Assembly: GCF_002973535.1 (NCBI RefSeq) | Contig: NZ_PVEP01000001.1 | Span: 1 to 64,000, forward strand | DNA: 64,000 bases | Source: Albidovulum denitrificans | Lineage (GTDB): Bacteria; Pseudomonadota; Alphaproteobacteria; Rhodobacterales; Rhodobacteraceae | Reading direction: 5' to 3' | Shown: positions 40,141 to 49,149 of the stretch, one piece after another | How the letters are laid out: every line of letters starts with the position of its first letter | Numbering within the stretch: position 1 is the first letter of the stretch | Made by a program: the position numbers and the translations under genes | The notes under the pieces: generated by a model | What the model was told of the DNA's origin: nothing | Seen by the model: only the letters and a program-made list of their open reading frames with translations | Databases searched by the model: none

Positions 40141-42833
40141 CGAAGATCGCCTTCACGCTGAACGGACAGCCCGCCGAGGCAGGGGTCGGGGGGCTGGAAC
40201 GGCTCTCCACCACCCTGCGCCGCGATCTCGGCTGCACCGACGTCAAGATCGGCTGCGACGCGGGCGATTGTGGCGCCTGCACGGTGCTGATCGACGGCGA
40301 ACCCGTCTGCGCCTGCATCACCCCCACCGCGCAGGCCGAAGGGCGGCGGGTGGAAACGCTGACGGGGCTGCACACGGGCGACCCGGTCATGACGCGGCTG
40401 ACACGGGCCTTCGAACGCCATGGCGCCGCGCAATGCGGCATCTGCACGCCGGGGATGCTGGTTTCCGCCGCAGCACTGCTGCGCGCGGTGCCTGCGCCAG
40501 AGGAAGCGCAGGTGCGGGACGCGCTGGGTGGTGTCCTTTGCCGCTGCACCGGCTATCGCAAGATCATCGACGCGGTGCTGGACTGGCAGGGCAGGGACGC
40601 GCCGGAAGAGGGCCGCGTCGGCGGCAGGGTCCGCCGCGTCGACGGCGCCCGCAAGGTCGAGGGGCGCGAGGTCTTCGGCGACGATGCCGCGCCCGAGGAT
40701 GCGGCCGTGCTGCGCGTCATCCGCTCCCCCCACCACCACGCGCGGTTCCGTTTCGGCGACCTTGATGCCTATGCCAAGGCCGAGGGGATCGACCTGATCC
40801 TGACCGCCGCCGACATTCCGGGCGAAAACGCCTTTGGCATCGTGCCGGGCTTCATCGACCAGCCGGTCTATGCCGACGGCACAGCCCGCTTTCGGGGGGA
40901 GGCCGTCGCGGCGGTCGTGGGCAACGCGGCCCTGATCGCCGCCCTGGACCTTTCCCGCTTCCCCGTGACCTGGGAGGAGAAGGCAGAGGCGCTGACGCCC
41001 GACGCCGCCCGCCTGACCGGCGATCTGCACGGGGGCCGCGCCGGAAACGTCATGTGCCGGGGCTTTGTCAGGAAGGGTGACGCCGGGGCGGCGCTGGCGC
41101 GGGCCGATGTGGTGGCCGAGGGGACCTGCGAGACGGGCTTTATCGAACACGCCTATATCGAGCCCGAGGCCGGGTTCGCCCGCTGGGTTGACGGCCGCGT
41201 CGAACTGACCGGCGGCACCCAGGCGCCGCAGATGAACCGCGAGGCGCTGATGGCGATCCTTGGCCTGCCGGAAAGCGCGATCCGTATCCTGCCGACGGCG
41301 GTGGGCGGGGGGTTCGGCTCGAAGCTCGACATCTCCTGGCAGCCCCATGTAGCACTCGCGGCGATGGGGCTGAAACGCCCGGTCCGGGTGCTTTACAGCC
41401 GCGCCGACAGCATGTCATCGACCACCAAGCGGCATCCAGCGCGGATGACGGTCAGGGCCGGGGCGACGAAGGACGGCAAGCTTTGCGGTTTCAGCTTTGA
41501 GGGGGTGTTCAACACCGGCGCCTATGCCTCATGGGGGCCGACGGTGGCGAACCGGGTGCCGGTCCATGCGGGCGGGCCTTACGCGCATGACGATTACATC
41601 GCGAAGTCCGAGGCCGTGCATACCCATTGCGTCCCCGCCGGCGCCTTCCGCGGCTTTGGCGTCCCGCAGGCCGCCATCGCGCAAGAGGCGGTCTTTGACG
41701 ATCTGGCGCTGGCCCTGGGGATGGACCGGCTGGAGTTCCGCCTCCTGAACGCGCTCGACAACGGGATCCCGACCACCACGGGGCAGGTCTTCGACGGCGC
41801 GGTCGGCATCAAACCCTGCCTTGAGGCGCTGCTGCCCGCGTGGCATGAGGGTTTGGCAAAAGCGCGTGATTTCAATGCAAAAGGCGGCGTTCTTAAGAAA
41901 GGCGTTGGGGTCGCCTGCGGCTGGTACGGCTGCGGCAACACCTCGCTTCCCAACCCCTCCACCATCCGCGCCGGGATCACGGCGGACGGGCGGATCGTCC
42001 TTCATCAGGGCGCGATGGATATCGGTCAGGGCGCGAATACCGTCATCGCCCAGATATTCGCCGAAGCGCTTGGCGTGCCGCTGGAAAAGGTCGAACTTGT
42101 CGGCCCCGATACCGATGTGACACCCGATGCGGGCAAGACCTCCGCCTCACGCCAGACCTTCGTGTCGGGCAATGCGGCACGGCTGGCGGGACTTCAACTG
42201 CGATCTGAGCTTCTTCGCCTAACGAATTGTCAGGATGGAATAATCGGCTTTGACGATGGCCTGACCGTGGCGGCCGAGGGCGTGACCCATCGGGTGCCAT
42301 TGGAGCCAACCGAAGGCTACGCGCTTGAGGCGGTCGACTCCTACGATCCGCCGACGCTGCCGCTGGACGAAAACGGTCAGGGCGTGCCATACGCCGTCTA
42401 CGGCTATACCGCGCAGATGGCCGAGGTGACGGTCGATACGGACCTTGGCACCGTCACCGTCGACCGCATCCATGCCGCCCATGATGTCGGCCGCGCGATC
42501 AACCCGCTGCTGGTCGAGGGGCAGATCCATGGCGGTGTGGCCCAGGGCCTCGGCCTCGCGCTGATGGAGGAATATATCCCCGGCCGCACCGACAACCTGC
42601 ATGACTACCTGATCCCCACCATCGGCGACGTGCCGCCCATCACCTCGCATATCGTCGAGGTGACGGACCCCCACGGCCCCTACGGCGCCAAGGGGCTGGG
42701 TGAACATGTGCTGATCCCCACCGCGCCCGCGATCCTGTCGGCGATCCGCCACGCAAGCGGCGCGCGCATCTCAAGGGTTCCGGCGACGCCGGACCGGGTT
42801 CTGGCGGCGATCCGCGCCGCGAAGGAGGGCTGA
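40137..42833 (+). CDS. Molybdenum hydroxylase, fused [2Fe-2S] and Mo-binding subunits (nicotinate dehydrogenase-like)
   Basis: 898 residues from ATG 40137 (overlap ATGA). Residues ~1-155 hold the two [2Fe-2S] domains: CDAGDCGACTVLIDGEPVCAC and CGICTPGML with CRCTGY. From ~170 the molybdopterin domain follows, with GGGFGSK, AFRGFGVPQ and the catalytic Glu in GAKGLGEHV near the C-terminus. In most relatives these are separate S and L polypeptides, so this is a fusion; only the FAD part is separate. It should hydroxylate an aromatic N-heterocycle or similar at a ring carbon using water. Nicotinate is one possibility because of the next gene. Confidence 0.9.
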   Translation: MTKIAFTLNGQPAEAGVGGLERLSTTLRRDLGCTDVKIGCDAGDCGACTVLIDGEPVCACITPTAQAEGRRVETLTGLHTGDPVMTRLTRAFERHGAAQCGICTPGMLVSAAALLRAVPAPEEAQVRDALGGVLCRCTGYRKIIDAVLDWQGRDAPEEGRVGGRVRRVDGARKVEGREVFGDDAAPEDAAVLRVIRSPHHHARFRFGDLDAYAKAEGIDLILTAADIPGENAFGIVPGFIDQPVYADGTARFRGEAVAAVVGNAALIAALDLSRFPVTWEEKAEALTPDAARLTGDLHGGRAGNVMCRGFVRKGDAGAALARADVVAEGTCETGFIEHAYIEPEAGFARWVDGRVELTGGTQAPQMNREALMAILGLPESAIRILPTAVGGGFGSKLDISWQPHVALAAMGLKRPVRVLYSRADSMSSTTKRHPARMTVRAGATKDGKLCGFSFEGVFNTGAYASWGPTVANRVPVHAGGPYAHDDYIAKSEAVHTHCVPAGAFRGFGVPQAAIAQEAVFDDLALALGMDRLEFRLLNALDNGIPTTTGQVFDGAVGIKPCLEALLPAWHEGLAKARDFNAKGGVLKKGVGVACGWYGCGNTSLPNPSTIRAGITADGRIVLHQGAMDIGQGANTVIAQIFAEALGVPLEKVELVGPDTDVTPDAGKTSASRQTFVSGNAARLAGLQLRSELLRLTNCQDGIIGFDDGLTVAAEGVTHRVPLEPTEGYALEAVDSYDPPTLPLDENGQGVPYAVYGYTAQMAEVTVDTDLGTVTVDRIHAAHDVGRAINPLLVEGQIHGGVAQGLGLALMEEYIPGRTDNLHDYLIPTIGDVPPITSHIVEVTDPHGPYGAKGLGEHVLIPTAPAILSAIRHASGARISRVPATPDRVLAAIRAAKEG

Positions 42834-42834
42834 C

Positions 42835-44277
42835 ATGGTCCGTCAGACGGTCGAATCCCGCATGGAGGGCAAGATCCGCTGCGATGCCTGCCCGGTCATG
42901 TGCTACATCGCCGAAGGCCGCGCCGGGGCCTGCGACCGCTATGCGAATGAGGGCGGCGACCTCGTGCGCCTTGACCCGTTCACGGTCTTGCAGGCGGTGA
43001 AGGAAGAGGATGGCGCGGTGGTCCCCTTCCTTGACGGTGACGCGGGCGAATGGGACGGCGACATCCTGCGTTCTGAACGGCCCTTCATCACCGCCATCGG
43101 GGCCGGGACCACCTATCCCGACTACAAACCCGCGCCCTTCATCGTCGCGCAGGACCATGACGGGGTCGATATGGTGACGGTGGTGACCGAGGGCATCTTC
43201 TCCTACTGCGGGGCCAAGGTGAAGATCGACACCGACCGCTATCTGGGGCCAGAGGCCGCGCCGGTGCGGGTCGAGGGGGAGGCGATCGGCCATGTGATGA
43301 CGGCCGAATACGGATCGCAGATGCTCTCGCTCGGCGGGGTCCACCACCTGACCGGCGGGTCGAAGAAGGAAGGCCGTGTCACCTGCGACGCGCTTCTCAG
43401 GCTTTGCAACCGTGAGGCGGTCACCGTCACCATCGACGGCGGCGCCGAGGTGGTGTTGCAGGCGGGCCGCCCGCCGGTCGTCAACGGGGTTGAGGAACAC
43501 CTGATGCGGGTTGGCTGCGGGTCCGCCACCATCGGCATGTTCGCCAAGCAATGGCACGGGCTGGTGGATGAGGTCGTCGTGGTCGATGACCACATCACCG
43601 GGGTCCTGTCCGAACATCAGGCGGGCAAGCTGCTGGACGTGCCGCCGACCGGCATCAAGATCCTTGGCCACAAGTCCACGCCGGGGCGCTATTTCCGCGT
43701 CGCCGATCCCGGCACCGGCTGGGGCGGCACGAATATCGAGGACCCGCTGACCATCCTTGGCCCCTGGCGTGATCCGGCCTGGCCGGGCCTCAGGCTGCTG
43801 ATGGTCTCAACCACCGGCGAACAGTGGGGGTATTACGAGCTTGACGAAAACCGCGTTCCGCTCCGGCGCGACCTGCCGGAGGCGCTGAAACTCTCGGTCG
43901 AACGGATCGCCGAGAATTGCGAGCCTTCGGTGACCTCCGTCCTCTTCATGGGCGGCGCGGGCGGCAGCCTGCGGGCAGGCGTGACGGAAAACCCGGTGCG
44001 GCTGACGCGCTCGGTCCGGCAGGCGGTGACCAATGTCACCTGCGGGGGCGCGGAGTGTTATGTCTGGCCCGGCGGCGGCATCACCTTCATGGCCGATGTG
44101 ATGGACATGCCGACGAACGCCTTCGGCTATGTGCCGACCCCGGCGCTGGTCGCGCCCATCGAATTCACCCTGCGCCTGTCCGATTACGCGGCCCTTGGCG
44201 GGCATATGGAGCAGGTCCGCCGGGTGGAGGAGATCGAGGGCCAGATCGAACGGCGGATCCCGCGCGCGAAACGGTAG
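42835..44277 (+). CDS. 6-hydroxynicotinate reductase-like iron-sulfur flavoprotein
   Basis: 480 residues. The N-terminus IRCDACPVMCYIAEGRAGACDRY carries Cys16, Cys19, Cys23 and Cys33, a ferredoxin-like [4Fe-4S] set. The body matches the Hnr family of Eubacterium barkeri (EGIFSYCGAKVKIDTDRYLG, HHLTGGSKKEGRVTCDALL, VTCGGAECYVWPGGGITFM). Hnr reduces the ring of 6-hydroxynicotinate to tetrahydro-oxonicotinate. Placed directly after a molybdenum hydroxylase, hydroxylation then reduction of an aza-aromatic ring is likely. I saw no canonical ApbE acceptor motif in it. It ends the operon. Confidence 0.85.
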   Translation: MVRQTVESRMEGKIRCDACPVMCYIAEGRAGACDRYANEGGDLVRLDPFTVLQAVKEEDGAVVPFLDGDAGEWDGDILRSERPFITAIGAGTTYPDYKPAPFIVAQDHDGVDMVTVVTEGIFSYCGAKVKIDTDRYLGPEAAPVRVEGEAIGHVMTAEYGSQMLSLGGVHHLTGGSKKEGRVTCDALLRLCNREAVTVTIDGGAEVVLQAGRPPVVNGVEEHLMRVGCGSATIGMFAKQWHGLVDEVVVVDDHITGVLSEHQAGKLLDVPPTGIKILGHKSTPGRYFRVADPGTGWGGTNIEDPLTILGPWRDPAWPGLRLLMVSTTGEQWGYYELDENRVPLRRDLPEALKLSVERIAENCEPSVTSVLFMGGAGGSLRAGVTENPVRLTRSVRQAVTNVTCGGAECYVWPGGGITFMADVMDMPTNAFGYVPTPALVAPIEFTLRLSDYAALGGHMEQVRRVEEIEGQIERRIPRAKR

Positions 44278-44293
44278 CGGGCGGCGCGCAGAT

Positions 44294-44323
44294 TCCCCCG
44301 GAAAGTGATCGGGGGGGAGTTTT
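44294..44323 (+). terminator. Probable terminator after the 6-hydroxynicotinate-reductase-like gene
   Basis: TCCCCCG (44294-44300) pairs with CGGGGGG from 44310, nine-base loop, followed by AGTTTTCC. It lies in the 93-bp gap before the amidase gene and would end the hydroxylase operon. The T-run is short. Confidence 0.5.
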
Positions 44324-44370
44324 CCGGCCCGGCGCGGCGCCCTATGATGCGCCAAAACGGGCGGGAACCG

Positions 44371-45591
44371 ATGCGGGCAGTCTTCCTTTTTCTTGCGCTT
44401 TGTCTGGCGACACTGCGCCCCCTCTGGGCCGATGAACTGTCCGCGCTGGCGCGGCTCGACCCGGCCGCTTCGCGGGTTGTCAACGCAGGCGATGGGATCG
44501 CGTTCGATCTGGCGATCAGCCAGGGGGTGCCATACCGCGCCTTTGTCCTTGCCGATCCGGCGCGGCTGGTGATGGATTTCGCCGAGGTCGATTTCACCGG
44601 CGCCACGGCGGCCGGGATCGACGAGGCCGCAGGGGTGACGGACCTTGGCTGGGGGCCGATCCGGCCCGGCTGGTCGCGTCTGGTCGCCACGCTTGACGCG
44701 CCCTATGCCATCACCAGCGCCGAGGAGCGGGTGGCCGACGATGGCAGCGCGGTGATCCGTGTCCGTCTGACCCCCGTCAACGCCACTGATTTCGCTGCCC
44801 GCACCGCGCTTGCCCCCGCCGTCGACCCGCGCTGGACCCTGCCCAGCCCCGCCATCGTGGATCAGCCGAAGCGCCGCCAGACCGGCGAGCGCCCGCTGAT
44901 CGTGGTGCTGGACCCCGGCCATGGCGGCATCGACCCCGGCGCCGATGCGGGCGGCAAGGTTGAGGCCGAGGTGATGCTGACCTTCGCCCGCGAACTTGCC
45001 GACCGGCTGCGGCGCGCAGGCATCACCGTCGTGATGACGCGGGAGGAGGACGTCTTTGTCCCGCTTGAAACCCGGATCAGCATCGCCCGCGCCGCCGGGG
45101 CCGATGTCTTCCTGTCGCTGCATGCCGATGCGCTGGCCGAGGGCGAGGCGACGGGGGCCACGGTCTATGAACTGGCCGATCAGGCCACCGACCGGGCGTC
45201 CGAACGGCTGGCCGAGCGCCATGACCGCGCCGACCTGCTGGCGGGGATCGACCTGAGCGGGCAGGATGACCTGATCGCCTCAGTGATGATGGACATGGCG
45301 CGGACCGAAACCCAGCCCCGCGCGGCACGGCTGGCACGGGACCTGGTGAAGGAGATTCGCGCGCGGGGCGGCAAGATGCACCGCCACCCGATCCAGGGCG
45401 CGGCGTTTTCGGTGCTGAAATCGCCCGACATCCCCTCGCTTCTGCTTGAGGTCGGGTTCCTGTCCTCGGCCCGCGACCGGGCGCGGCTGGCCGATCCCGA
45501 CTGGCGCGCGATGATGCAGGAGGCGATTCTGGCGGCGCTGCGGTCATGGGCCGTGGCGGACGCCGCCGAGGCGAAGCTGATCCGTCAGTGA
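44371..45591 (+). CDS. amiC: N-acetylmuramoyl-L-alanine amidase with AMIN domain (AmiC-like)
   Basis: 406 residues from ATG 44371. An N-terminal signal peptide (AVFLFLALCLATLRPLWADE) is followed by an AMIN domain (~30-130) and a zinc Amidase_3 domain (~165-395) with DPGHGGIDPGA, VMTREEDVFVPLETR, FLSLHADA and LEVGFLSS (catalytic Glu). It cleaves septal peptidoglycan for daughter-cell separation. Other ATGs at 44344/44347 exist, but the chosen start fits the signal peptide. It is convergent with the PqiA-like gene, overlapping by seven bases. Confidence 0.9.
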   Translation: MRAVFLFLALCLATLRPLWADELSALARLDPAASRVVNAGDGIAFDLAISQGVPYRAFVLADPARLVMDFAEVDFTGATAAGIDEAAGVTDLGWGPIRPGWSRLVATLDAPYAITSAEERVADDGSAVIRVRLTPVNATDFAARTALAPAVDPRWTLPSPAIVDQPKRRQTGERPLIVVLDPGHGGIDPGADAGGKVEAEVMLTFARELADRLRRAGITVVMTREEDVFVPLETRISIARAAGADVFLSLHADALAEGEATGATVYELADQATDRASERLAERHDRADLLAGIDLSGQDDLIASVMMDMARTETQPRAARLARDLVKEIRARGGKMHRHPIQGAAFSVLKSPDIPSLLLEVGFLSSARDRARLADPDWRAMMQEAILAALRSWAVADAAEAKLIRQ

Positions 45592-46019
45592 CCGCCCTCG
45601 CGTGGCGTCAGGTGTGAGGTGGCAAGGCTCGCCAGCACGCAGAAGGTGAAGAGGTACAGGCCCCAGCCCGTCTCAACCCGCCCGACGCCGACCCCCTTGG
45701 CCAGCACGATATAGATCGCGATGAGGAAGATGTCGGCCATCGCCAGCTTGCCGAGGATCCCCAGCGCAGGCAGCAGGCGCGGGGAGGCAAGGTCGAACTG
45801 CACCAGCGCCAGGCCGATGGTCTTGAGGTAAGGCGCGAAGATCGCGAGGAACGTCACCAGAAGCGCCAGCGCCACGTCCTTTTCCCAAAGCGCCTGAAGG
45901 CCCGAGACGACGGAAATCGCGTCGAGATCGAAGAAGGGCAGAAAGCCCGCGCGCAAAAGCGGCGCGAACCAGGAGACGGGGAAAAGGACCAGAAGGGCAA
46001 GGTTCGCAAGACGCAGCAT
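45585..46019 (-). CDS. Paraquat-inducible protein A (PqiA)-like membrane protein
   Basis: 144 residues from ATG 46019 with four hydrophobic segments (LRLANLALLVLFPVSWFAPLL, LALLVTFLAIFAPYL, LAMADIFLIAIYIVLA, LYLFTFCVLASLATSH). The F-x-I-S-x-(PY)LK-type motifs and length fit a half-size PqiA. PqiA proteins are inner-membrane parts of envelope lipid-transport systems; the MlaEF-like genes 0.5 kb upstream support an envelope role. No PqiB/MCE protein is nearby. A longer upstream frame has no PqiA sequence. Confidence 0.78.
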   Translation of the reverse strand: MLRLANLALLVLFPVSWFAPLLRAGFLPFFDLDAISVVSGLQALWEKDVALALLVTFLAIFAPYLKTIGLALVQFDLASPRLLPALGILGKLAMADIFLIAIYIVLAKGVGVGRVETGWGLYLFTFCVLASLATSHLTPREGGH

Positions 46020-46060
46020 GGCGGTGTGATAGGGCCTGCCGCGCCCGGCGCCAAGCCCGA

Positions 46061-46396
46061 TCAGTATTGCACCCGCCGCCGTTTCGCCCGGCGGGTCAGG
46101 ATCAGCAGAACCCAAAGCCAGAAACAGACCCAGCCCAGCAGCAGCATCGCCGCCTGAAGCCGGGTCCAGCCGGGATCGCTGCTAAGCAGGATCGCGCTGA
46201 CCGAAAGAAGCACGAGGTTGAGGATAAAGGCCGCCGCGGAAAACCACATCGCCCCCAGCGCCCAACCCACGGGGCGCCCCTTGGCGCGCGCATATCTGTA
46301 GCGGCTGCGGCAGACCAGAAGGCTCAGAAGCGGCGGAACGCATCCGAAAGCCGCCAGAATGACGAGAGAGGGAAGGATCGTCTGTCCGAGCCCCAT
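46061..46396 (-). CDS. Hypothetical membrane protein (111 residues)
   Basis: 111 residues from ATG 46396 with three predicted membrane helices (LPSLVILAAFGCVPPLLSLLV, ALGAMWFSAAAFILNLVLLSV, AAMLLLGWVCFWLWVLLIL) and a very basic C-terminus (RRAKRRRVQY), which should be cytoplasmic. I do not recognise the family. It lies between the Mla-type ATPase and the PqiA-like gene on the same strand. Confidence 0.65.
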   Translation of the reverse strand: MGLGQTILPSLVILAAFGCVPPLLSLLVCRSRYRYARAKGRPVGWALGAMWFSAAAFILNLVLLSVSAILLSSDPGWTRLQAAMLLLGWVCFWLWVLLILTRRAKRRRVQY

Positions 46397-46517
46397 CGAG
46401 CATCTCCATCACCGTCCCCGCGAAAAAAACTAGGGGCGGTACAGGGCAAAGTCAATTTTTACGATAGCTTGGCGGCGAAACTTCGCGTGATCCGGGGGCG
46501 CGGCGCGGCGCGGCGCA

Positions 46518-47264
46518 CTAGCGCACCGACTCGATCGGCCCTTCGGCGCGGCCGTGGATGAATTGCTGGACATAAGGGTCCGGCGTCGCGTCCAGTTCCG
46601 AAACCGGCCCGGTCCACTGGATGACCCCGCCATGCAGCATCGCCACCTTGTCGGCAATGGCGCGGACCGAGGTCATGTCATGGGTGATGGTCATGGCGGT
46701 CGCCCCCATTTCCACCACGATCTCGCGGATCAACTCATTGATGACGCCCGACATGATCGGGTCGAGGCCGGTGGTCGGCTCGTCGAAAAAGATGATCTCC
46801 GGCTCGGCGGCGATGGCGCGGGCAAGGCCCACGCGCTTTTGCATGCCCCCCGACAGTTCCGCCGGAAACAGGTCCGCGACGGCAGGTTTCAGACCGACGC
46901 GGCGCAGTTTCTCAACCGCGATCTCGCGCGCCTCGGCCTTGGGGCGCTTCTGCGCGCCGCGCAAGAGGCGGAAGGCGACGTTCTGCCAGACCGGCAGGCT
47001 GTCGAAAAGCGCGCCGCCCTGAAAGAGCATCCCGAACCGGGCAAGGAACGCATCGCGTGAGGCCCGTTCCGCCGCTTTGCCATCGACAAGGATCTGCCCG
47101 CTATCGGGCGTCACAAGGCCAAGGACGCATTTCAGCAGCACCGACTTGCCGGTGCCGGAGCCGCCGATGATCACCATGCTTTCGCCCTTGGGGATCGTCA
47201 GGTCGACCCCGTTCAGGACGGTGTTGGCGCCAAAGGCCTTGTGGACGTCACGTAGCTCGATCAT
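46518..47264 (-). CDS. ABC transporter ATPase, MlaF-like (lipid/organic solvent transport)
   Basis: 248 residues from ATG 47264, overlapping the permease stop. MlaF signs are Walker A GGSGTGKSVLLKCVLGL, FQGGALFDSLPVWQNVAF (Q-loop plus Mla-type insert), signature LSGGMQKRVGLARAI and Walker B EIIFFDEPTTGLDPIMSG. It energises retrograde phospholipid transport with the MlaE-like permease. Start chosen because the frame upstream lies inside the permease gene. Confidence 0.9.
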   Translation of the reverse strand: MIELRDVHKAFGANTVLNGVDLTIPKGESMVIIGGSGTGKSVLLKCVLGLVTPDSGQILVDGKAAERASRDAFLARFGMLFQGGALFDSLPVWQNVAFRLLRGAQKRPKAEAREIAVEKLRRVGLKPAVADLFPAELSGGMQKRVGLARAIAAEPEIIFFDEPTTGLDPIMSGVINELIREIVVEMGATAMTITHDMTSVRAIADKVAMLHGGVIQWTGPVSELDATPDPYVQQFIHGRAEGPIESVR

Positions 47265-48043
47265 GCCGAAAAGAACACCTCCGTCAGGAGGTAGTTCGCC
47301 GCCAGGATCAGGACCGATGCGGTGACGACGGCGGTCTTGGTGGCCTTGCCCACGCCCTGCGCGCCGCGGCCCGAATTCATGCCGAAATAGCAGCCCGCCA
47401 GCGCCACGATGAACCCGAAGGCCGCGCCCTTCCAGAGGCCCGAGGCGACATCCCAGAATTCGAGGAAGTCGCGGGTGTTCTTCAGATAGGTCGCGGCGTT
47501 GAAATCCAGCCGGGTGACGCCGACCAGATAGCCGCCCATGATCCCGATGCTGTCGCCCACCGCGACCAGCGCCGGAACCGCCAGCGTCGCCGCCAGAAGG
47601 CGCGGCGCGACAAGGTATTTCATCGGGTTCGTGGACAGCGTCGTCAGCGCGTCGATCTGTTCGGTGACCTTCATCGTGCCGATTTCCGCCGCGATGGAAG
47701 AGGCGACCCGCGCCGCGACCATCAGCCCGCCCAGAACCGGCCCAAGCTCTCGCGCCATGCCGATGGCGACGATGGAGGGGACGACGGATTCGGCCGAAAA
47801 CCGCGCCCCGCCCGCGTAGATCTGCAAGGCCAGCGCGCCGCCGGTGAAGAGCGTGGTCAGACCCACGACAGGCAGGCTGTAATAGCCGATCTGCATCAGC
47901 GCGTTGAGGAATTCGCGCGGGTAGAAGGGCGGGCGGAAGATGTGGCTGATCCCGGTCAGCGCGAAAAGCGTGATCTGTCCGATGGCGGCGAGCGCGCCAA
48001 GGACCTGCCGTCCAAGGGCGGCAAGCGGTGAGGTCAGCGTCAT
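47261..48043 (-). CDS. ABC transporter permease, MlaE family
   Basis: 260 residues, five or six membrane spans. MlaE motifs are [60 protein letters not shown] (split near 95-135) and the C-terminal [23 protein letters not shown]. It forms the membrane core with the ATPase. ATG 48043 overlaps the stop of the alanine racemase gene by four bases. The MlaD (MCE) partner is not in the window. Confidence 0.9.
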   Translation of the reverse strand: MTLTSPLAALGRQVLGALAAIGQITLFALTGISHIFRPPFYPREFLNALMQIGYYSLPVVGLTTLFTGGALALQIYAGGARFSAESVVPSIVAIGMARELGPVLGGLMVAARVASSIAAEIGTMKVTEQIDALTTLSTNPMKYLVAPRLLAATLAVPALVAVGDSIGIMGGYLVGVTRLDFNAATYLKNTRDFLEFWDVASGLWKGAAFGFIVALAGCYFGMNSGRGAQGVGKATKTAVVTASVLILAANYLLTEVFFSA

Positions 48044-49086
48044 GCCGCGCCTCCGCGATAGTGGCGGGCATAGCGATGGCCGAGCGCGGTCAGAACCTCA
48101 TACCCGATGGTGCCCGCCATGGTGGCGAGCGCGTCGACGCCCTGATGCGGGCCGAGGATGTCGAGCGTCTCGGGCGTATCCGCAAGGTCCGTCACATCCA
48201 CGCCCATCGAATCCATCGACACGCGGCCGACCAGCGGGCAGGGCGTGTCGCCGTGCCAGACCTGCGCCTTCCCCGTCATGGCGCGGATCAACCCGTCGGC
48301 ATAGCCCGCGCCCAGCGTCGCGATGCGCGAAGGGCGCGACGCGGTCCAGGTGTTGCCGTAACCCACCGTCTCACCCGCCGGGATCTCGCGGATCTGGATC
48401 ACCGGCAGCGACAGGCGCACGACCGGGGCGGCATCGGCAAAGGGCGCGCCGCCGTAAAGGCCGATGCCAGGGCGGGTGACGTCGAAATGATAGTCGGGGC
48501 CAAGCAGGATGCCGCCGGTGGCCGACAGCGACCGGGCAACCCCCGTGCCGTCCGTCATCGCCCGGAAGGCGGCCAGCTGGCGGGCGTTCATCTCATGCCC
48601 CGGCTCGTCCGCGCAGGCGAGGTGCGACATCAGAAGGCGCGGCCCGGCGGCCAGCGCCTCGGCCGAAATCGCCCGCCAGTCCGCCGCTTCCAGACCCAGC
48701 CGGTTCATGCCGCTGTCGAATTGCAGCCCGAAGGCGTGGCCGGGCAGGGCGGCCCGGTGCCGCGCCCATTGATCGGGCGAATTCAGCATAGGGATCAGGC
48801 CCGCATCGCCGATCACCCAGGCATCACCCGCCATATGCCCGGCGAAGACGAAGATCTCCGGCCCGGCGCCGAGGGCGCGGCGGATCGCGGCGCCCTCATG
48901 CGCCTCGGCCACGAAGAAGCGGCGCGCGCCCGCGGCGGCAAGGGCCGGGGCAACGGTGCCGGCCCCCAGACCGTAGCAATCCGCCTTGACCACCGCGCCC
49001 GCCTCCGCCGCGCCGGACAGCGCCGACAAGGCCCGCCAGTTGCGGGTGATCGCGTCGAGGTCGATGGAAAGAACCGCCTGTGCCAT
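48040..49086 (-). CDS. alr: Alanine racemase
   Basis: 348 residues from ATG 49086. The PLP lysine is in [13 protein letters not shown] (residue ~34) and the second catalytic Tyr in [18 protein letters not shown] and [13 protein letters not shown] are further Alr blocks. It makes D-alanine for peptidoglycan. It shares a minus-strand run with dnaB upstream and the MlaEF-like genes downstream, a common order in Rhodobacterales. Confidence 0.93.
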   Translation of the reverse strand: MAQAVLSIDLDAITRNWRALSALSGAAEAGAVVKADCYGLGAGTVAPALAAAGARRFFVAEAHEGAAIRRALGAGPEIFVFAGHMAGDAWVIGDAGLIPMLNSPDQWARHRAALPGHAFGLQFDSGMNRLGLEAADWRAISAEALAAGPRLLMSHLACADEPGHEMNARQLAAFRAMTDGTGVARSLSATGGILLGPDYHFDVTRPGIGLYGGAPFADAAPVVRLSLPVIQIREIPAGETVGYGNTWTASRPSRIATLGAGYADGLIRAMTGKAQVWHGDTPCPLVGRVSMDSMGVDVTDLADTPETLDILGPHQGVDALATMAGTIGYEVLTALGHRYARHYRGGAA

Positions 49087-49149
49087 GGCGCATCTTTTCG
49101 CAGGCGTCGCGGCGGGGTGCAAGGGCCATGGCGGTGGCGGCAAGCGGGG

